A DNA stretch of 64,000 bases from Lachnospiraceae bacterium (lineage in GTDB: Bacteria > Bacillota > Clostridia > Lachnospirales > Lachnospiraceae). The stretch is taken from contig JAFTXG010000001.1 of the NCBI GenBank assembly GCA_017461725.1, forward strand, positions 1-64,000. Direction: 5' to 3'. Below are positions 35,814 to 44,402 of the stretch, piece after piece. Each line of letters starts with the position of its first letter. Position 1 is the first letter of the stretch. The notes beneath the pieces were generated by a model, which was given only the letters and a program-made list of their open reading frames with translations, searched no databases and was not told the origin of the DNA. A program made the position numbers and the translations under genes.

Positions 35814-37592
35814 CTACTTTGCAGCAGCATCGATCAGTGCATATCCGCCCTTCTGAAAGGCTTCCAGCCGATATCCGTTTTCCACACAGTATGCTTCCCA
35901 CTGTTCATCTGTCCACACTGTGGTGCTCTCGGTATCCACATAGATCACATCCGGCTTCTTTTCCGGGTGGCGCGCCGCATACTCCAGCATACGGGGATCA
36001 TTCAGATCAACCACCGAGTCGGCCAGCCACGCGGAGCTGCCGCCGTTATTCCAGTCATCAAACAACAAATATCCGCTGATAAACCGACAGTAAAACAGCA
36101 CGTTCTCACCCTCCTGCTCTCTGAGACTGAGGGCATTCTCGTAATTGACCATGTAGCGGTTCTTCTTATACGGTGTGGTGGTCAGACCTTTCAGCGGTCC
36201 CGCCTCTATCCTTTCCGTCATACTCTCCGGACCTGACTCCCAGAAAACATGATTTAACAGAATATAGCCTTCTGCAAACAGCTGTACAGCAATCAGCAGA
36301 ATCAGTGAAGCCACAGAAAGCCTTGACAAAACTCTTTTCAACCAGACACCCGCCTCTGTTTTTGCCGCAGCCAGCCTTCTGACCGGTGCCTCTGAGGCAT
36401 AGTCGGCGATTATTAAGACAGAGACTGCCGAGGACACCGTGCATGCATTGACAAAGGTATAGATTCCATTATTGCTGGATGCTCCCATACAAAAGCCGTA
36501 AAACACACCGATCAGCCAGCCGCCAAACAGCTCCCACCGCTTTTCCCGGGTAAACAAAAACGCTGCCAGCCCAGCCATGGTCAGCGGCAGCATGATGGCT
36601 GCATAGCCGATACCATCGGTCAGCTCAAAGGCAAAATACAGAGTGAGCCAGACCGATGCCACCGAAAGCACTGAAAAGAACACTGCCGAAAACCGTTTTA
36701 TCAACAGCCCGGGCAGAACACAGACTGCCCATATCCAGAAATACAGCGGATAGACATCCACATAATAAGTGAACGCATGGGTTATACTCCGCAGCGTCTT
36801 CGCCTTGTGGGCGGAATCGGACATCACAAACGGCAGGTTATAAAGCATTTCCTTAAGCCCCGTCCTTGACAGCTGAACACACAGAAAATAAACCAGCAGA
36901 ATCCCGGCTCCTCCAGTCAGAAACAACAGCTTTTCCCAGGAAAACACCGCTGCCGCCCGATGACAACCCTCTGATCCCCGCTTCCGATCTCTGCAGACCA
37001 TTTTGCCCAGCTGACAAAGCACCGTCAACACTGACCATCCCACATAGAGGAGCACCATATAGGGATTGCAAAGCACTGCAGCCGCCAGTAACAGTCCCAT
37101 AAAAGCATACTGCAGCTTAGGCTTTTCGGTCTTTACCACATTCAACACGGCAAACAGATACACTGCCATCAGTCCCATGGTGTTATAGCTGAGCGCCTTG
37201 ATGCCAAAGGGTGTAAACAGCATATAGATTAGACTGACCGCAACAGCCAGCCATGAATTTTTCCTGCGAAGCAGCAGGTATCCGGTCACTGTCACCGCAA
37301 TCTGGAAGAACAGATAGATATACCGAAAGTTCAATACGATCCCCTCGGTCCCGCCGACAACTGCCAGATACACCTTCATCAGCGGATACAATAAACATCC
37401 GGCCAGCTGGGACACATGCCACTCGTCCACGATCAGAGCATCCCCCTGGGTCATGCGAAAAGGTATGGTCAGATAAAAGCTCTCATCCAGGTCAGCCATA
37501 CCCATATTGATCCTGGACAAATACATGAACACGGATATACACAGCAAACCACCGAATATCCAATCGGCGTACGTTTCTATTTTCTTCTTCAT
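35814..37592 (-). CDS. Large GT-C-like membrane protein
   Basis: This 592-residue protein has about eleven membrane helices followed by a soluble C-terminal domain (from about 470). The first loop contains DLDESFYLTIPFRM, resembling the acidic loop motif of GT-C (dolichyl-phosphate mannosyltransferase-like) enzymes that transfer sugars from lipid carriers outside the membrane. The family is only weakly indicated; a function in envelope glycan assembly is an inference. The start at 37592 follows GGGAGGAGTCTGC. It is monocistronic with its own promoter. Confidence 0.65.
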   Translation of the reverse strand: MKKKIETYADWIFGGLLCISVFMYLSRINMGMADLDESFYLTIPFRMTQGDALIVDEWHVSQLAGCLLYPLMKVYLAVVGGTEGIVLNFRYIYLFFQIAVTVTGYLLLRRKNSWLAVAVSLIYMLFTPFGIKALSYNTMGLMAVYLFAVLNVVKTEKPKLQYAFMGLLLAAAVLCNPYMVLLYVGWSVLTVLCQLGKMVCRDRKRGSEGCHRAAAVFSWEKLLFLTGGAGILLVYFLCVQLSRTGLKEMLYNLPFVMSDSAHKAKTLRSITHAFTYYVDVYPLYFWIWAVCVLPGLLIKRFSAVFFSVLSVASVWLTLYFAFELTDGIGYAAIMLPLTMAGLAAFLFTREKRWELFGGWLIGVFYGFCMGASSNNGIYTFVNACTVSSAVSVLIIADYASEAPVRRLAAAKTEAGVWLKRVLSRLSVASLILLIAVQLFAEGYILLNHVFWESGPESMTERIEAGPLKGLTTTPYKKNRYMVNYENALSLREQEGENVLFYCRFISGYLLFDDWNNGGSSAWLADSVVDLNDPRMLEYAARHPEKKPDVIYVDTESTTVWTDEQWEAYCVENGYRLEAFQKGGYALIDAAAK

Positions 37593-37637
37593 GCAGACTC
37601 CTCCCGGCAAACGCTCTGGATCGATTACCTTGCTCTC

Positions 37638-37666
37638 ATTCTATTCCCTCAGAAGCATTTTGTCAA
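37638..37666 (-). promoter_or_regulatory. Promoter of the GT-C-like gene
   Basis: Minus-strand TTGACA (37666-37661), 17-base spacer, TAGAAT (37643-37638), about 45 bases before the start. Confidence 0.65.
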
Positions 37667-37680
37667 ATAGTCTGTTTTTC

Positions 37681-37709
37681 TTGCATTTGTTCCCTATTCA
37701 TTATATAAT
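37681..37709 (+). promoter_or_regulatory. Promoter of the membrane cassette
   Basis: TTGCAT (37681-37686), 17-base spacer, perfect TATAAT (37704-37709), about 57 bases before the first gene; back to back with the promoter of the GT-C-like gene. Confidence 0.65.
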
Positions 37710-37766
37710 CATTTTATACGGTAACCACATTACTTTCTTTACGATGATCGACAGAGAGGTACCTCT

Positions 37767-38819
37767 ATGCAGCTGATCCATATCCTGCCCACGATGAATC
37801 CTAAACATCTGACCATTTACAGTATCGCCCACTTTCTGGTGGATTTTTCCTGTGCACTTTTGCTGTTCGGCTCGTTATCTGCTTCGCCTGACTTTGCGCT
37901 GTGCGTGCTGTTTTACAATTTCTGCGCCTTTGCCCTGCAGATGCCCTTCGGGCTTCTGGCCGATTCGTGGAACCGCAACAGCATCGTGGCCGCTGTCGGC
38001 TGTTTTCTGGTGGCGCTGGCCTACTTTGTGCCGTTTCCCATGCTTACAGCCATCATTGCCGGCATGGGCAATGCTCTCTTCCATCTGGGCGGCGGAATTG
38101 ACACCTTAAATCATTCCGAAAAGAAGGCCACCGCCCTTGGAATCTTTGTCTCTCCCGGTGCCATCGGCTTATATCTGGGTACTCTCTGGGGGAAATCCGG
38201 GACGGTCTCTGTCTGGCTCGGGATCATTCCCCTGATCCTTGTCGGACTTTTGATTTTACTGATCTGCCGTCAGCCCGGCAAAGGATTCACATCCGAAAAT
38301 GCTCTGGTCAGTCCGGACACAGTGATCAGCGCCAAATGGCTGATCCCCCTTTTCCTCGTGGTCGTTCTTCGCTCCTATATGGGCATGAATCAACAGTTTG
38401 CCTGGAAAAGTGAGGGCAGCTGGGCCTGGATACTGATATTCGCCCTTGCTCTGGGAAAAATGGCCGGCGGTATCCTGATGGACAGGATGGGAGCCCGCAA
38501 AGCCTCCCTCTATACCTTGATCGGCGCTGCCATTCTCTACCTGCTTTCCGGTCATCCGATCCCCGGCGTCCTGTCCGTATTTCTGTTCAATATGACCATG
38601 CCGGTGACCCTCTGGGCTGTGGCTAAGATCACGCCCGGCATGAAAGGCTTCACCTTTGGTCTTTTAACCTTTGCATTGTTCATCGGATATCTGCCCTCGG
38701 CAGTGGGCGCTCCATCGCTGCTCACCGATTACTGGACCTACTCGGTGATCGCCGTGCTTTCTCTGGCATTACTTCTGATGGTATACAAAGCCTTACATAA
38801 GGGAGGCGTCTCATGCTGA
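37767..38819 (+). CDS. Multi-span membrane protein, MFS-like
   Basis: This 350-residue protein has about ten to eleven hydrophobic segments. MFS-like features are FGLLADSWNRNS after the second or third helix and MAGGILMDRMGARKAS, the loop 2/3 and 8/9 signatures; YIAHFLVDFSCALL near the start resembles the first helix. It looks like a short MFS-type exporter with an unknown substrate. It overlaps the next gene by 7 bases, so they are coupled. AGAGGTACCTCT precedes the ATG. Confidence 0.75.
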   Translation: MQLIHILPTMNPKHLTIYSIAHFLVDFSCALLLFGSLSASPDFALCVLFYNFCAFALQMPFGLLADSWNRNSIVAAVGCFLVALAYFVPFPMLTAIIAGMGNALFHLGGGIDTLNHSEKKATALGIFVSPGAIGLYLGTLWGKSGTVSVWLGIIPLILVGLLILLICRQPGKGFTSENALVSPDTVISAKWLIPLFLVVVLRSYMGMNQQFAWKSEGSWAWILIFALALGKMAGGILMDRMGARKASLYTLIGAAILYLLSGHPIPGVLSVFLFNMTMPVTLWAVAKITPGMKGFTFGLLTFALFIGYLPSAVGAPSLLTDYWTYSVIAVLSLALLLMVYKALHKGGVSC

Positions 38820-39151
38820 TCGCTCTGTCTTTATCACTGGCTCTGACGCTCCTGTTTGAGGAAGCGTTTGCACTGCTTCGGGGTCTTCGCGTCCGCAGTG
38901 AACTTTTGCTGGTGGCATTAGTCAACGTTCTGACCAACCCGCCGCTGGTATTTATCCATTACATAACTGCGCTGTATCTGCCGATGACCGCACCGTTTGT
39001 CCTGCTTATTCTGGAAATCGCTGCTGTGATTATCGAGTGGCGCTGTTACTACCACTATTCCGATCAGATTCACCACCCATTCTTGTTTTCTCTGACAGCC
39101 AACCTGTTTTCCTTCGGTTTGGGCTGTCTGATCAACCATCTAATATTTTAA
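38813..39151 (+). CDS. Membrane protein, 112 aa (second gene of cassette)
   Basis: This 112-residue protein has about four hydrophobic helices. It begins LIALSLSLALTLLFEEAFALL and contains LVNVLTNPPLVFIHYI and an acidic LLILEIAAVIIEWRCYY helix, which is an unusually charged membrane segment. The pattern of Asn, Pro and Glu inside helices is repeated in related short integral proteins, but I do not recognise a named family. The start overlaps the MFS-like gene by 7 bases. Confidence 0.75.
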   Translation: MLIALSLSLALTLLFEEAFALLRGLRVRSELLLVALVNVLTNPPLVFIHYITALYLPMTAPFVLLILEIAAVIIEWRCYYHYSDQIHHPFLFSLTANLFSFGLGCLINHLIF

Positions 39152-39193
39152 GCTGACCACTGGAAATGGTCATAAGCAGAAAGGAGTCCATCT

Positions 39194-39373
39194 ATGAACA
39201 GTTTACTCTTCGCGCTTTGCGCCTTGCTTCCGCAGGCACTTCTCGCCGACGTAGCCGCCGGTCCCATCATCGTGATGGGTGTGGGAATGATCCTCGTGAT
39301 CGCTGCTCTGATTATTTTGCTGATCATCGGTACGATCTGGCTCATCCGCCACTTCTTCATCAAAAAGAAATAA
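39194..39373 (+). CDS. Short membrane protein, 59 aa (third gene of cassette)
   Basis: This is a short reading frame with a strong ribosome site (AAGGAG, 7 bases before the ATG). The N-terminus is a hydrophobic signal-like stretch (LLFALCALLPQALLADVAAG), the centre a long helix (about 25-50: IVMGVGMILVIAALIILLIIG) and the end basic (FIKKK). Coding properties are good: it ends exactly before a large palindrome. It follows two membrane protein genes with a 42-base gap and is probably part of the same transcript. Function unknown. Confidence 0.7.
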   Translation: MNSLLFALCALLPQALLADVAAGPIIVMGVGMILVIAALIILLIIGTIWLIRHFFIKKK

Positions 39374-39522
39374 CGGGGTTGTGAAAAAACGGCTCCATAA
39401 TTTCAATTGAAAGAGGCTACACAAAATAAACAGAAGAGAAACCAGCGAGAGCATGTTTCTCGTGTTTATTCTGTGCAGCCTCTGACACATTCAAATCAGT
39501 GCCGTTTTTTCACAGCCCCTTT
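39374..39522. repeat. Long nested palindrome (about 145 bp), MITE-like
   Basis: An outer stem GGGGTTGTGAAAAAACGGC is matched by GCCGTTTTTTCACAGCCCC at the far end. An inner arm (AGAGGCTACACAAAATAAAC and on) is matched by its near complement around 39458-39483, so the whole stretch can fold on itself with a loop near 39445-39456. It lies between the convergent 59-aa gene and an Rpn nuclease. It may be a miniature inverted-repeat element or an overgrown bidirectional terminator. Confidence 0.7.
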
Positions 39523-39525
39523 GCA

Positions 39526-40464
39526 TTACATCTTAGCCATAAATTCTTCTATCGTTTCCACCTTTGAGGCAACTTTAAGCCAGTTGTTCAATCTGTCCAG
39601 GTTCTTCTCATCTGTGATCCGGTCTACTATGGTCTGCGAAAGCTCTCCATGTTCTTTCAGCAACGAGATCACAGCAGTCGCCATTCCTTTAGCCATTCCT
39701 TTAGCCATTCCTTCCGACATTTTCTCTTCCGCAATCTGTCGGAAATGTTCTTCCTGATTATACTCGAATATGCTCATATTCACCACCTCTGCCCGGTTCT
39801 TTCGTAAAAACTCCGCCAAAACACCTTCCCGGATACACTCATCTACTGCCCTCTCGACAGCCTGCCTGAGACTCATAATCGGTGCATATGCTCTGACTCG
39901 TTCCACATAAACCATATATTCCTGAAGGGCCTTACAGTCATTCAACAATTTCTCATTATGCCCCCGGTTGATATTGATCATCTTTACTGTCAATTCCAGT
40001 TCCGGCGTCTCATCCTTCCCTCCTGCCGCTGTCGCCTCATATGCGTCTGACAATCGGAGTATCTGACTTTCCGGTTGGTCCTGCGTGCCATTATAAAAGG
40101 TCACAAAATGGGGCGCAGGAATCATAATCTGACGGTCACTGTAAATATTTTTGCCGTGTGTCAGCTTGGTATACAAACTGGAGATATAAAACAAATTTCG
40201 CAACGGCATATTTGCATTTACCGTCGACTGATGTTCATACAGATTGATCTGATCGAAGATCACAAACGAAATGTCGTTTCTCCGCCCAAGATAGATCGCA
40301 TTTTCCAGCGTGTTGATCTCCAGCTCCTCCGGATCGGTATAACCGGTGCCGTTCAATGCATTGTAAAGCGTCAGTAGTGTCTCTTTCTCCCGGAATATCA
40401 TCCGAAACACAGAATCCTTGTAATTTCGGTTCACCGAGAGCGTTCCCATCAGTTCATCGTTCAT
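39526..40464 (-). CDS. Rpn/PD-(D/E)XK nuclease-transposase family protein
   Basis: This 312-residue protein belongs to the Rpn family of recombination-promoting nucleases. The PD-(D/E)XK core is visible as RRNDISFVIFDQ (Asp) and NLYEHQST (ExQ). The C-terminal half is helical, with a short codon repeat giving GMAKGMAKGMA, a typical slippage-prone region of this family. These proteins are mobile and present in many diverse copies in Lachnospiraceae. The gene has its own promoter 200 bases upstream. A decayed relative lies at 58531-58822. Confidence 0.85.
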   Translation of the reverse strand: MNDELMGTLSVNRNYKDSVFRMIFREKETLLTLYNALNGTGYTDPEELEINTLENAIYLGRRNDISFVIFDQINLYEHQSTVNANMPLRNLFYISSLYTKLTHGKNIYSDRQIMIPAPHFVTFYNGTQDQPESQILRLSDAYEATAAGGKDETPELELTVKMININRGHNEKLLNDCKALQEYMVYVERVRAYAPIMSLRQAVERAVDECIREGVLAEFLRKNRAEVVNMSIFEYNQEEHFRQIAEEKMSEGMAKGMAKGMATAVISLLKEHGELSQTIVDRITDEKNLDRLNNWLKVASKVETIEEFMAKM

Positions 40465-40665
40465 AGAAATCCTCCTTTAATTTTGCAGGAAGATAATCAA
40501 CGAACAACAAAACTGAACTTACAAATACAGCAAGCCCGCTCCATCCGTTCTTTCGAACCTTCCTGCTCTCAATTGGGTAACAAAAGCATCGACGGTTCTT
40601 AGAATAGATAGAATATCATTAGAAAGGCAAACGCCCAGAAACATAAGAACAAATGCTTTGCAGTC

Positions 40666-40694
40666 AGTATAACATATCCCCACCGCAACTGCAA
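40666..40694 (-). promoter_or_regulatory. Promoter of the Rpn-family gene
   Basis: Minus-strand TTGCAG (40694-40689), 17-base spacer, TATACT (40671-40666). Transcript leader of about 195 bases contains a foldable pair (AAAGCAT/ATGCTTT with TTCTTA/TAAGAA). The 397-base gap 40465-40861 holds this leader and two promoters; I see no convincing gene in it. Confidence 0.55.
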
Positions 40695-40735
40695 GAAAAA
40701 TTTCGTATTCGTTCAGCTCTATCTGTTTGATTTCG

Positions 40736-40765
40736 TTGACGACTCTGGCTTTCATCGGTTATACT
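40736..40765 (+). promoter_or_regulatory. Promoter of the metallophosphoesterase-sirtuin pair
   Basis: TTGACG (40736-40741), 18-base spacer, TATACT (40760-40765), roughly 95 bases before the gene; divergent from the Rpn promoter. Confidence 0.6.
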
Positions 40766-40861
40766 ATCTTTGTGTATCGTCAATACAGACCGCACAAATA
40801 CAAAACCAACCACCGTCTCCTATCATCCGCATCAATCTGAGACGACGAGAGAGACTATACC

Positions 40862-41836
40862 ATGAAAAACCTGAACTTTCGCTTAATTTCCGCCGGACTC
40901 CTTGTCCTGGTGATCCTTTGTCTTGCCGCTATCTTCCACCTTTTCGGTGGATTTGGTCGAATCTCTGCCTATCTGGAGAAACGACAGCAGGCTGCCGAGG
41001 ATAAACATCTGTCGGTGGAGGAGGTGACGCTCACCGTTCCCGGGCTCAATAGGGACTACACCTTCCTCTACATCGCGGACACCCACGTGGTGACCAGCAG
41101 CGATACCGACACCTCCGATATCAACACCTACGCGGCCTCCCGCCTGCCCATGTTTGTGAACGGTGAGGGGATGACCTCCGCCCGCCAGTTTTCCGGCTGG
41201 ATCGACATGGCCAACGCGGAAAGCGTGGAAGCACTGCTCATGGGCGGCGATATCATCGACTGCCCCTCTGACTCCAATCTGAACTTTTTAGCCGGGCAGC
41301 TTGCCGCGCTGAAGGTGCCTTATCTTTACACCCTGGGCAATCACGACTGGACACTTCCCTGGGCATATCTTGACGACCACGCAAAGGGCTACTATCGGCC
41401 GCTGTTCGCCCCCTACATGGACGGCAATACCTCCTTTCATGTGATGCGTCTGGATGGGCTGACCATCGCTGCCATTGACAACAGCTCCGATCAGGTGGAC
41501 CCGGCTGTGCTTGAGCCGCTGGCGGCTTTGCTTTCCGAGGGCACTCCGGTGATCATACTGCTCCATGTTCCTCTCTACACAGAGGATCTGGCGGCGAAAG
41601 CCACCGAAGCCTGGGGACATCCCATTGTCCTCGGCGAGGGCGGTATCACGCCCAACGAGGCCTCCGCTGCATTTCTTGAAATGATCTATGAAGAGACTTC
41701 TCCGGTGGTAGCGGTATTGAGCGGTCATGTGCATTTCGGTGCCCGGACCACACTGCCAAACGGTATCCCTCAGTATGTGGCAGACGGCGGATACAAAGGT
41801 AAGGGATTGATCATCCATGTAACATCCGGATCCTGA
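40862..41836 (+). CDS. Membrane-anchored metallophosphoesterase
   Basis: This 324-residue protein has an N-terminal signal-anchor (about 8-30) and a calcineurin-like phosphoesterase domain outside: YIADTHVV, LLMGGDIIDCPSD, YTLGNHDWT, ILLHVPLY and LSGHVHFG supply the dinuclear metal ligands. The substrate could be a phospholipid, nucleotide or wall phosphate. The sirtuin gene follows after 91 bases on the same strand. Confidence 0.88.
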   Translation: MKNLNFRLISAGLLVLVILCLAAIFHLFGGFGRISAYLEKRQQAAEDKHLSVEEVTLTVPGLNRDYTFLYIADTHVVTSSDTDTSDINTYAASRLPMFVNGEGMTSARQFSGWIDMANAESVEALLMGGDIIDCPSDSNLNFLAGQLAALKVPYLYTLGNHDWTLPWAYLDDHAKGYYRPLFAPYMDGNTSFHVMRLDGLTIAAIDNSSDQVDPAVLEPLAALLSEGTPVIILLHVPLYTEDLAAKATEAWGHPIVLGEGGITPNEASAAFLEMIYEETSPVVAVLSGHVHFGARTTLPNGIPQYVADGGYKGKGLIIHVTSGS

Positions 41837-41927
41837 TGTTTACCCGCTAATCGGATTTGCATTCTCGTCTGTTTCATCATCGAAATCCCGTGCCGATGAT
41901 ACATTCAAAAAAGAAAGGAGTCCTCCC

Positions 41928-42659
41928 ATGACCAGTTCCGTTCCTGCTTCTTCCATTAACACCCTAAAACAATGGATCGCCGAAAGCCACCGCATCGTCT
42001 TTTTCGGCGGTGCCGGTGTCTCCACCGAGTCGAACATCCCGGACTTCCGCAGTGTGGACGGCCTGTACAATCAGTCCTACGCCTACCCGCCGGAAACCAT
42101 CTTGAGCCACAGCTTTTATGAGCGCAAGCCTGATGAATTTTTCCGCTTTTACCGCAACAAGATGCTCTTCCCTGAGGCCAAGCCAAATGCCGCTCATCTG
42201 GCGCTGGCAAAGCTGGAGGAAATGGGCAAGCTGTCTGCAGTGATCACTCAAAATATCGATGGTCTCCATCAAGCTGCCGGAAGCAAAACTGTGCTGGAGC
42301 TCCACGGCTCAGTGCTGCGCAATTACTGCGAGCGCTGCCATCAGTTCTATTCCATGGAGGATATCCTGCACGGTGAGGGCATTCCCCACTGTTCCTGCGG
42401 CGGGCGCGTAAAGCCGGATGTGGTGCTCTATGAGGAATCTCTGGATTCCACGGTGCTGAACCGCTCCATCGCACACATCCGACAAGCTGATATGCTGATC
42501 ATCGGCGGCACCAGCCTGACCGTTTACCCCGCAGCCGGACTGATCGACTACTATCAGGGTGATCGGTTGGTGGTGATCAACAAATCCGTAACGCCCAGAG
42601 ATAAGTACGCCGATCTGGTGATCCAGGGTTCGGTATCCGTATTGGCTGAGTGTATCTGA
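41928..42659 (+). CDS. cobB: Sirtuin-type NAD-dependent protein deacylase
   Basis: This 243-residue SIR2 enzyme removes acyl groups from protein lysines using NAD+. Motifs are FFGGAGVSTESNIPDFRS, TQNIDGLHQAAGS and the zinc site with CERC and CSC flanking YSMEDILHGEG. RBS GAAAGGAG. Class and size fit bacterial CobB. No neighbouring acyltransferase is visible. Confidence 0.93.
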   Translation: MTSSVPASSINTLKQWIAESHRIVFFGGAGVSTESNIPDFRSVDGLYNQSYAYPPETILSHSFYERKPDEFFRFYRNKMLFPEAKPNAAHLALAKLEEMGKLSAVITQNIDGLHQAAGSKTVLELHGSVLRNYCERCHQFYSMEDILHGEGIPHCSCGGRVKPDVVLYEESLDSTVLNRSIAHIRQADMLIIGGTSLTVYPAAGLIDYYQGDRLVVINKSVTPRDKYADLVIQGSVSVLAECI

Positions 42660-42759
42660 ATGAAATCTCTTTCTCACTCTCCACCGACATTTTATCTGCT
42701 TTTATTTTGCATTTTAGGCAGGTGCAACTGCCGGTTGCTAACATTTAAAGTCCGCTTGG

Positions 42760-42788
42760 TGGACTTATTCACTGAATTTTGCTATACT
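42760..42788 (+). promoter_or_regulatory. Promoter of the HTH membrane regulator
   Basis: TGGACT (42760-42765), 17-base spacer, TATACT (42783-42788) with TG just before it (extended -10). Confidence 0.55.
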
Positions 42789-42801
42789 TTCACCATAAAC
42801 C

Positions 42802-42841
42802 ATCGCCGGTCAAGAGCCACACTACTGGTTTGACCGGCGAT
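42802..42841 (+). promoter_or_regulatory. Leader inverted repeat before the HTH regulator
   Basis: ATCGCCGGTCAA (42802-42813) and TTGACCGGCGAT (42830-42841) form a perfect 12-bp palindrome around a 16-base loop, beginning near the predicted start of transcription. There is no T-run after it, so it may be an operator for autoregulation or an mRNA hairpin rather than a terminator. Confidence 0.6.
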
Positions 42842-42863
42842 CATCATACGAGGGGGATTTACT

Positions 42864-43739
42864 ATGACATTGGGTGAAAAAATATACGAGCTGCGCACGA
42901 AACAGGGACTGTCTCAGGGCGATCTGGCGGAACAGTTAAATGTCTCCCGCCAGTCCATCTCCAAATGGGAGACCGGCAGTTCCACGCCGGATCTGGATAA
43001 ACTGATCAAAATGAGTCAGCTGTTTCAGGTGACGCTGGATGAACTGGTGCTGGATAAGAAGCCGGATGCAGAAAAGACTGCGGGCAGCACCGACTCATTC
43101 TCAGAACCGACACAGGATAAAATCGAATCACCGTTTTCTCATGAGCGGCAGCAATCCCATGAGCCTCACTTTCCCACCAGAAAAATCGCCGGGACGATCC
43201 TGCTCTGCATGGGATTTCTGACGTTTATTCTGGCACTCTTATTGAATGGCTCATGGTCCAGCCTGATCCTTGCGGTTCCTTTTCTGCTCTGCGGAATTAT
43301 CTGTTTTGTCTTCCGCAAGCACGCAGGGCTCTGGTGCACATGGTTCTTATTTTGTCTCATTGATTTATATCTCAGATGGGGATCAATCATATCCTGGCAG
43401 GCTGCACTCGGCTTTTTCCGTTTTGGTTTGTATCGAGATAATACGATTGCAGTTGCCACGTCTATGATCATGCTTCTTTTCCTGGTCGGAATGATTATCG
43501 TCACTGCTCTGTTTTTCAGCAAAAAGACGTTAACACCCTCGATCAGCAGAATACTGGTATACCTTGTCGGATGGGTGACCTACCTATTTCTGCCGCAGTT
43601 GCTTTATAAAGCAGTTGGCAGCTTCGCTTATCCACTTGTTTTCACCCTGATCAGTTGGATAGAAATTGCAGCCTTTATTCTGCTGATGATATTTACCATT
43701 CGCTTTGGCCGCTCAATGCTTCGCAAGGGCAGAGAATAA
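42864..43739 (+). CDS. XRE-type regulator with membrane domain
   Basis: The first 65 residues are an HTH of XRE type (GLSQGDLAEQLNVSRQSISKWETG). A hydrophilic linker (65-110) and about five helices follow to the end (291 residues). Proteins of this build are membrane-tethered transcription regulators, often regulating their own gene and a neighbouring operon. No specific target is evident. The neighbouring SdpI gene is on the opposite strand. Confidence 0.85.
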   Translation: MTLGEKIYELRTKQGLSQGDLAEQLNVSRQSISKWETGSSTPDLDKLIKMSQLFQVTLDELVLDKKPDAEKTAGSTDSFSEPTQDKIESPFSHERQQSHEPHFPTRKIAGTILLCMGFLTFILALLLNGSWSSLILAVPFLLCGIICFVFRKHAGLWCTWFLFCLIDLYLRWGSIISWQAALGFFRFGLYRDNTIAVATSMIMLLFLVGMIIVTALFFSKKTLTPSISRILVYLVGWVTYLFLPQLLYKAVGSFAYPLVFTLISWIEIAAFILLMIFTIRFGRSMLRKGRE

Positions 43740-43751
43740 AAACCACAGAAA

Positions 43752-44402
43752 TTACTCATTTTTTTCTTTGTGCTTCACATAATACCCGAACGAATACCCC
43801 ATCGGCACCAGAATCATCACCAGAAATACCGTGATCATCAGCCACTCTCCGCCAAACCGCAAAAAGGTATTCAGCAGGACGAGCAGCCCGCAGATCATCC
43901 ACAGCCATCCGGCCAGGCGATGGGTCCGATTCCAGTTCTCCTCGTCGTGTATCGTCCAGGGCAGTTTGATGCCTACGGTGTAATTCCGGCGACACTTGGG
44001 CAGATAATTGCCGATCACCACAAGTACAAAACCGATAAACAGCTCACCGATGAAAGACGAATTAATATTGATTCCCAGCGCAAAGGGATAAATCGCCACC
44101 GCGCAGAGCAGGGATACCAGCGGACAGATCAGCAAAATCAGGCGATACATCTTCTCGCTGATATTTTGATGTCTGGGATCATGCTCTGTCGCCACGGCAC
44201 AGATCCAGTGGACTGCCAGCACAAACAGCGGAATGCCAAACACGGCAAAGGGCTTACTGCTCCACCCATTCGCCTCCCCTGTCGAGCCAAAATGGGTCGC
44301 GATGGTGTCCGGCAGCTGCTCCCACAGGATCAGCCCCACGATCATCGGAATCAGCGTAATCAGACTGGTCACGATCATATAGCCTCTATTTGTCTTCAAC
44401 AT
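43752..44402 (-). CDS. sdpI: SdpI-family membrane immunity protein
   Basis: This 216-residue membrane protein has about six helices and begins with the DUF1648/SdpI pattern (VGLILWEQLPDTIATHFGSTGEANGWSSK). NYTVGIKLPWTIHDEENWNRTHRLAG is the SdpI-family C-terminal signature. In Bacillus subtilis SdpI protects against the SdpC toxin and sequesters SdpR. No sdpC-type toxin gene is seen here. It overlaps the sdpR-type gene by 17 bases. Confidence 0.88.
   Translation of the reverse strand: MLKTNRGYMIVTSLITLIPMIVGLILWEQLPDTIATHFGSTGEANGWSSKPFAVFGIPLFVLAVHWICAVATEHDPRHQNISEKMYRLILLICPLVSLLCAVAIYPFALGININSSFIGELFIGFVLVVIGNYLPKCRRNYTVGIKLPWTIHDEENWNRTHRLAGWLWMICGLLVLLNTFLRFGGEWLMITVFLVMILVPMGYSFGYYVKHKEKNE

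Noticed and set aside
39710..39760. Codon repeat GMAKGMAKGMA as a CRISPR-like or satellite repeat
   Set aside because: Only short in-frame repeats within the Rpn coding region; no spacer structure.
40540..40562. TTCGAACC-containing segment as part of a tRNA
   Set aside because: No acceptor, anticodon or D-arm pairing can be built around it.
40519..40755. 78-aa minus-strand ORF between the Rpn and phosphoesterase genes
   Set aside because: A strong minus-strand promoter (40666-40694) lies inside it and no ribosome site precedes it; it is better explained as the leader of the Rpn gene.
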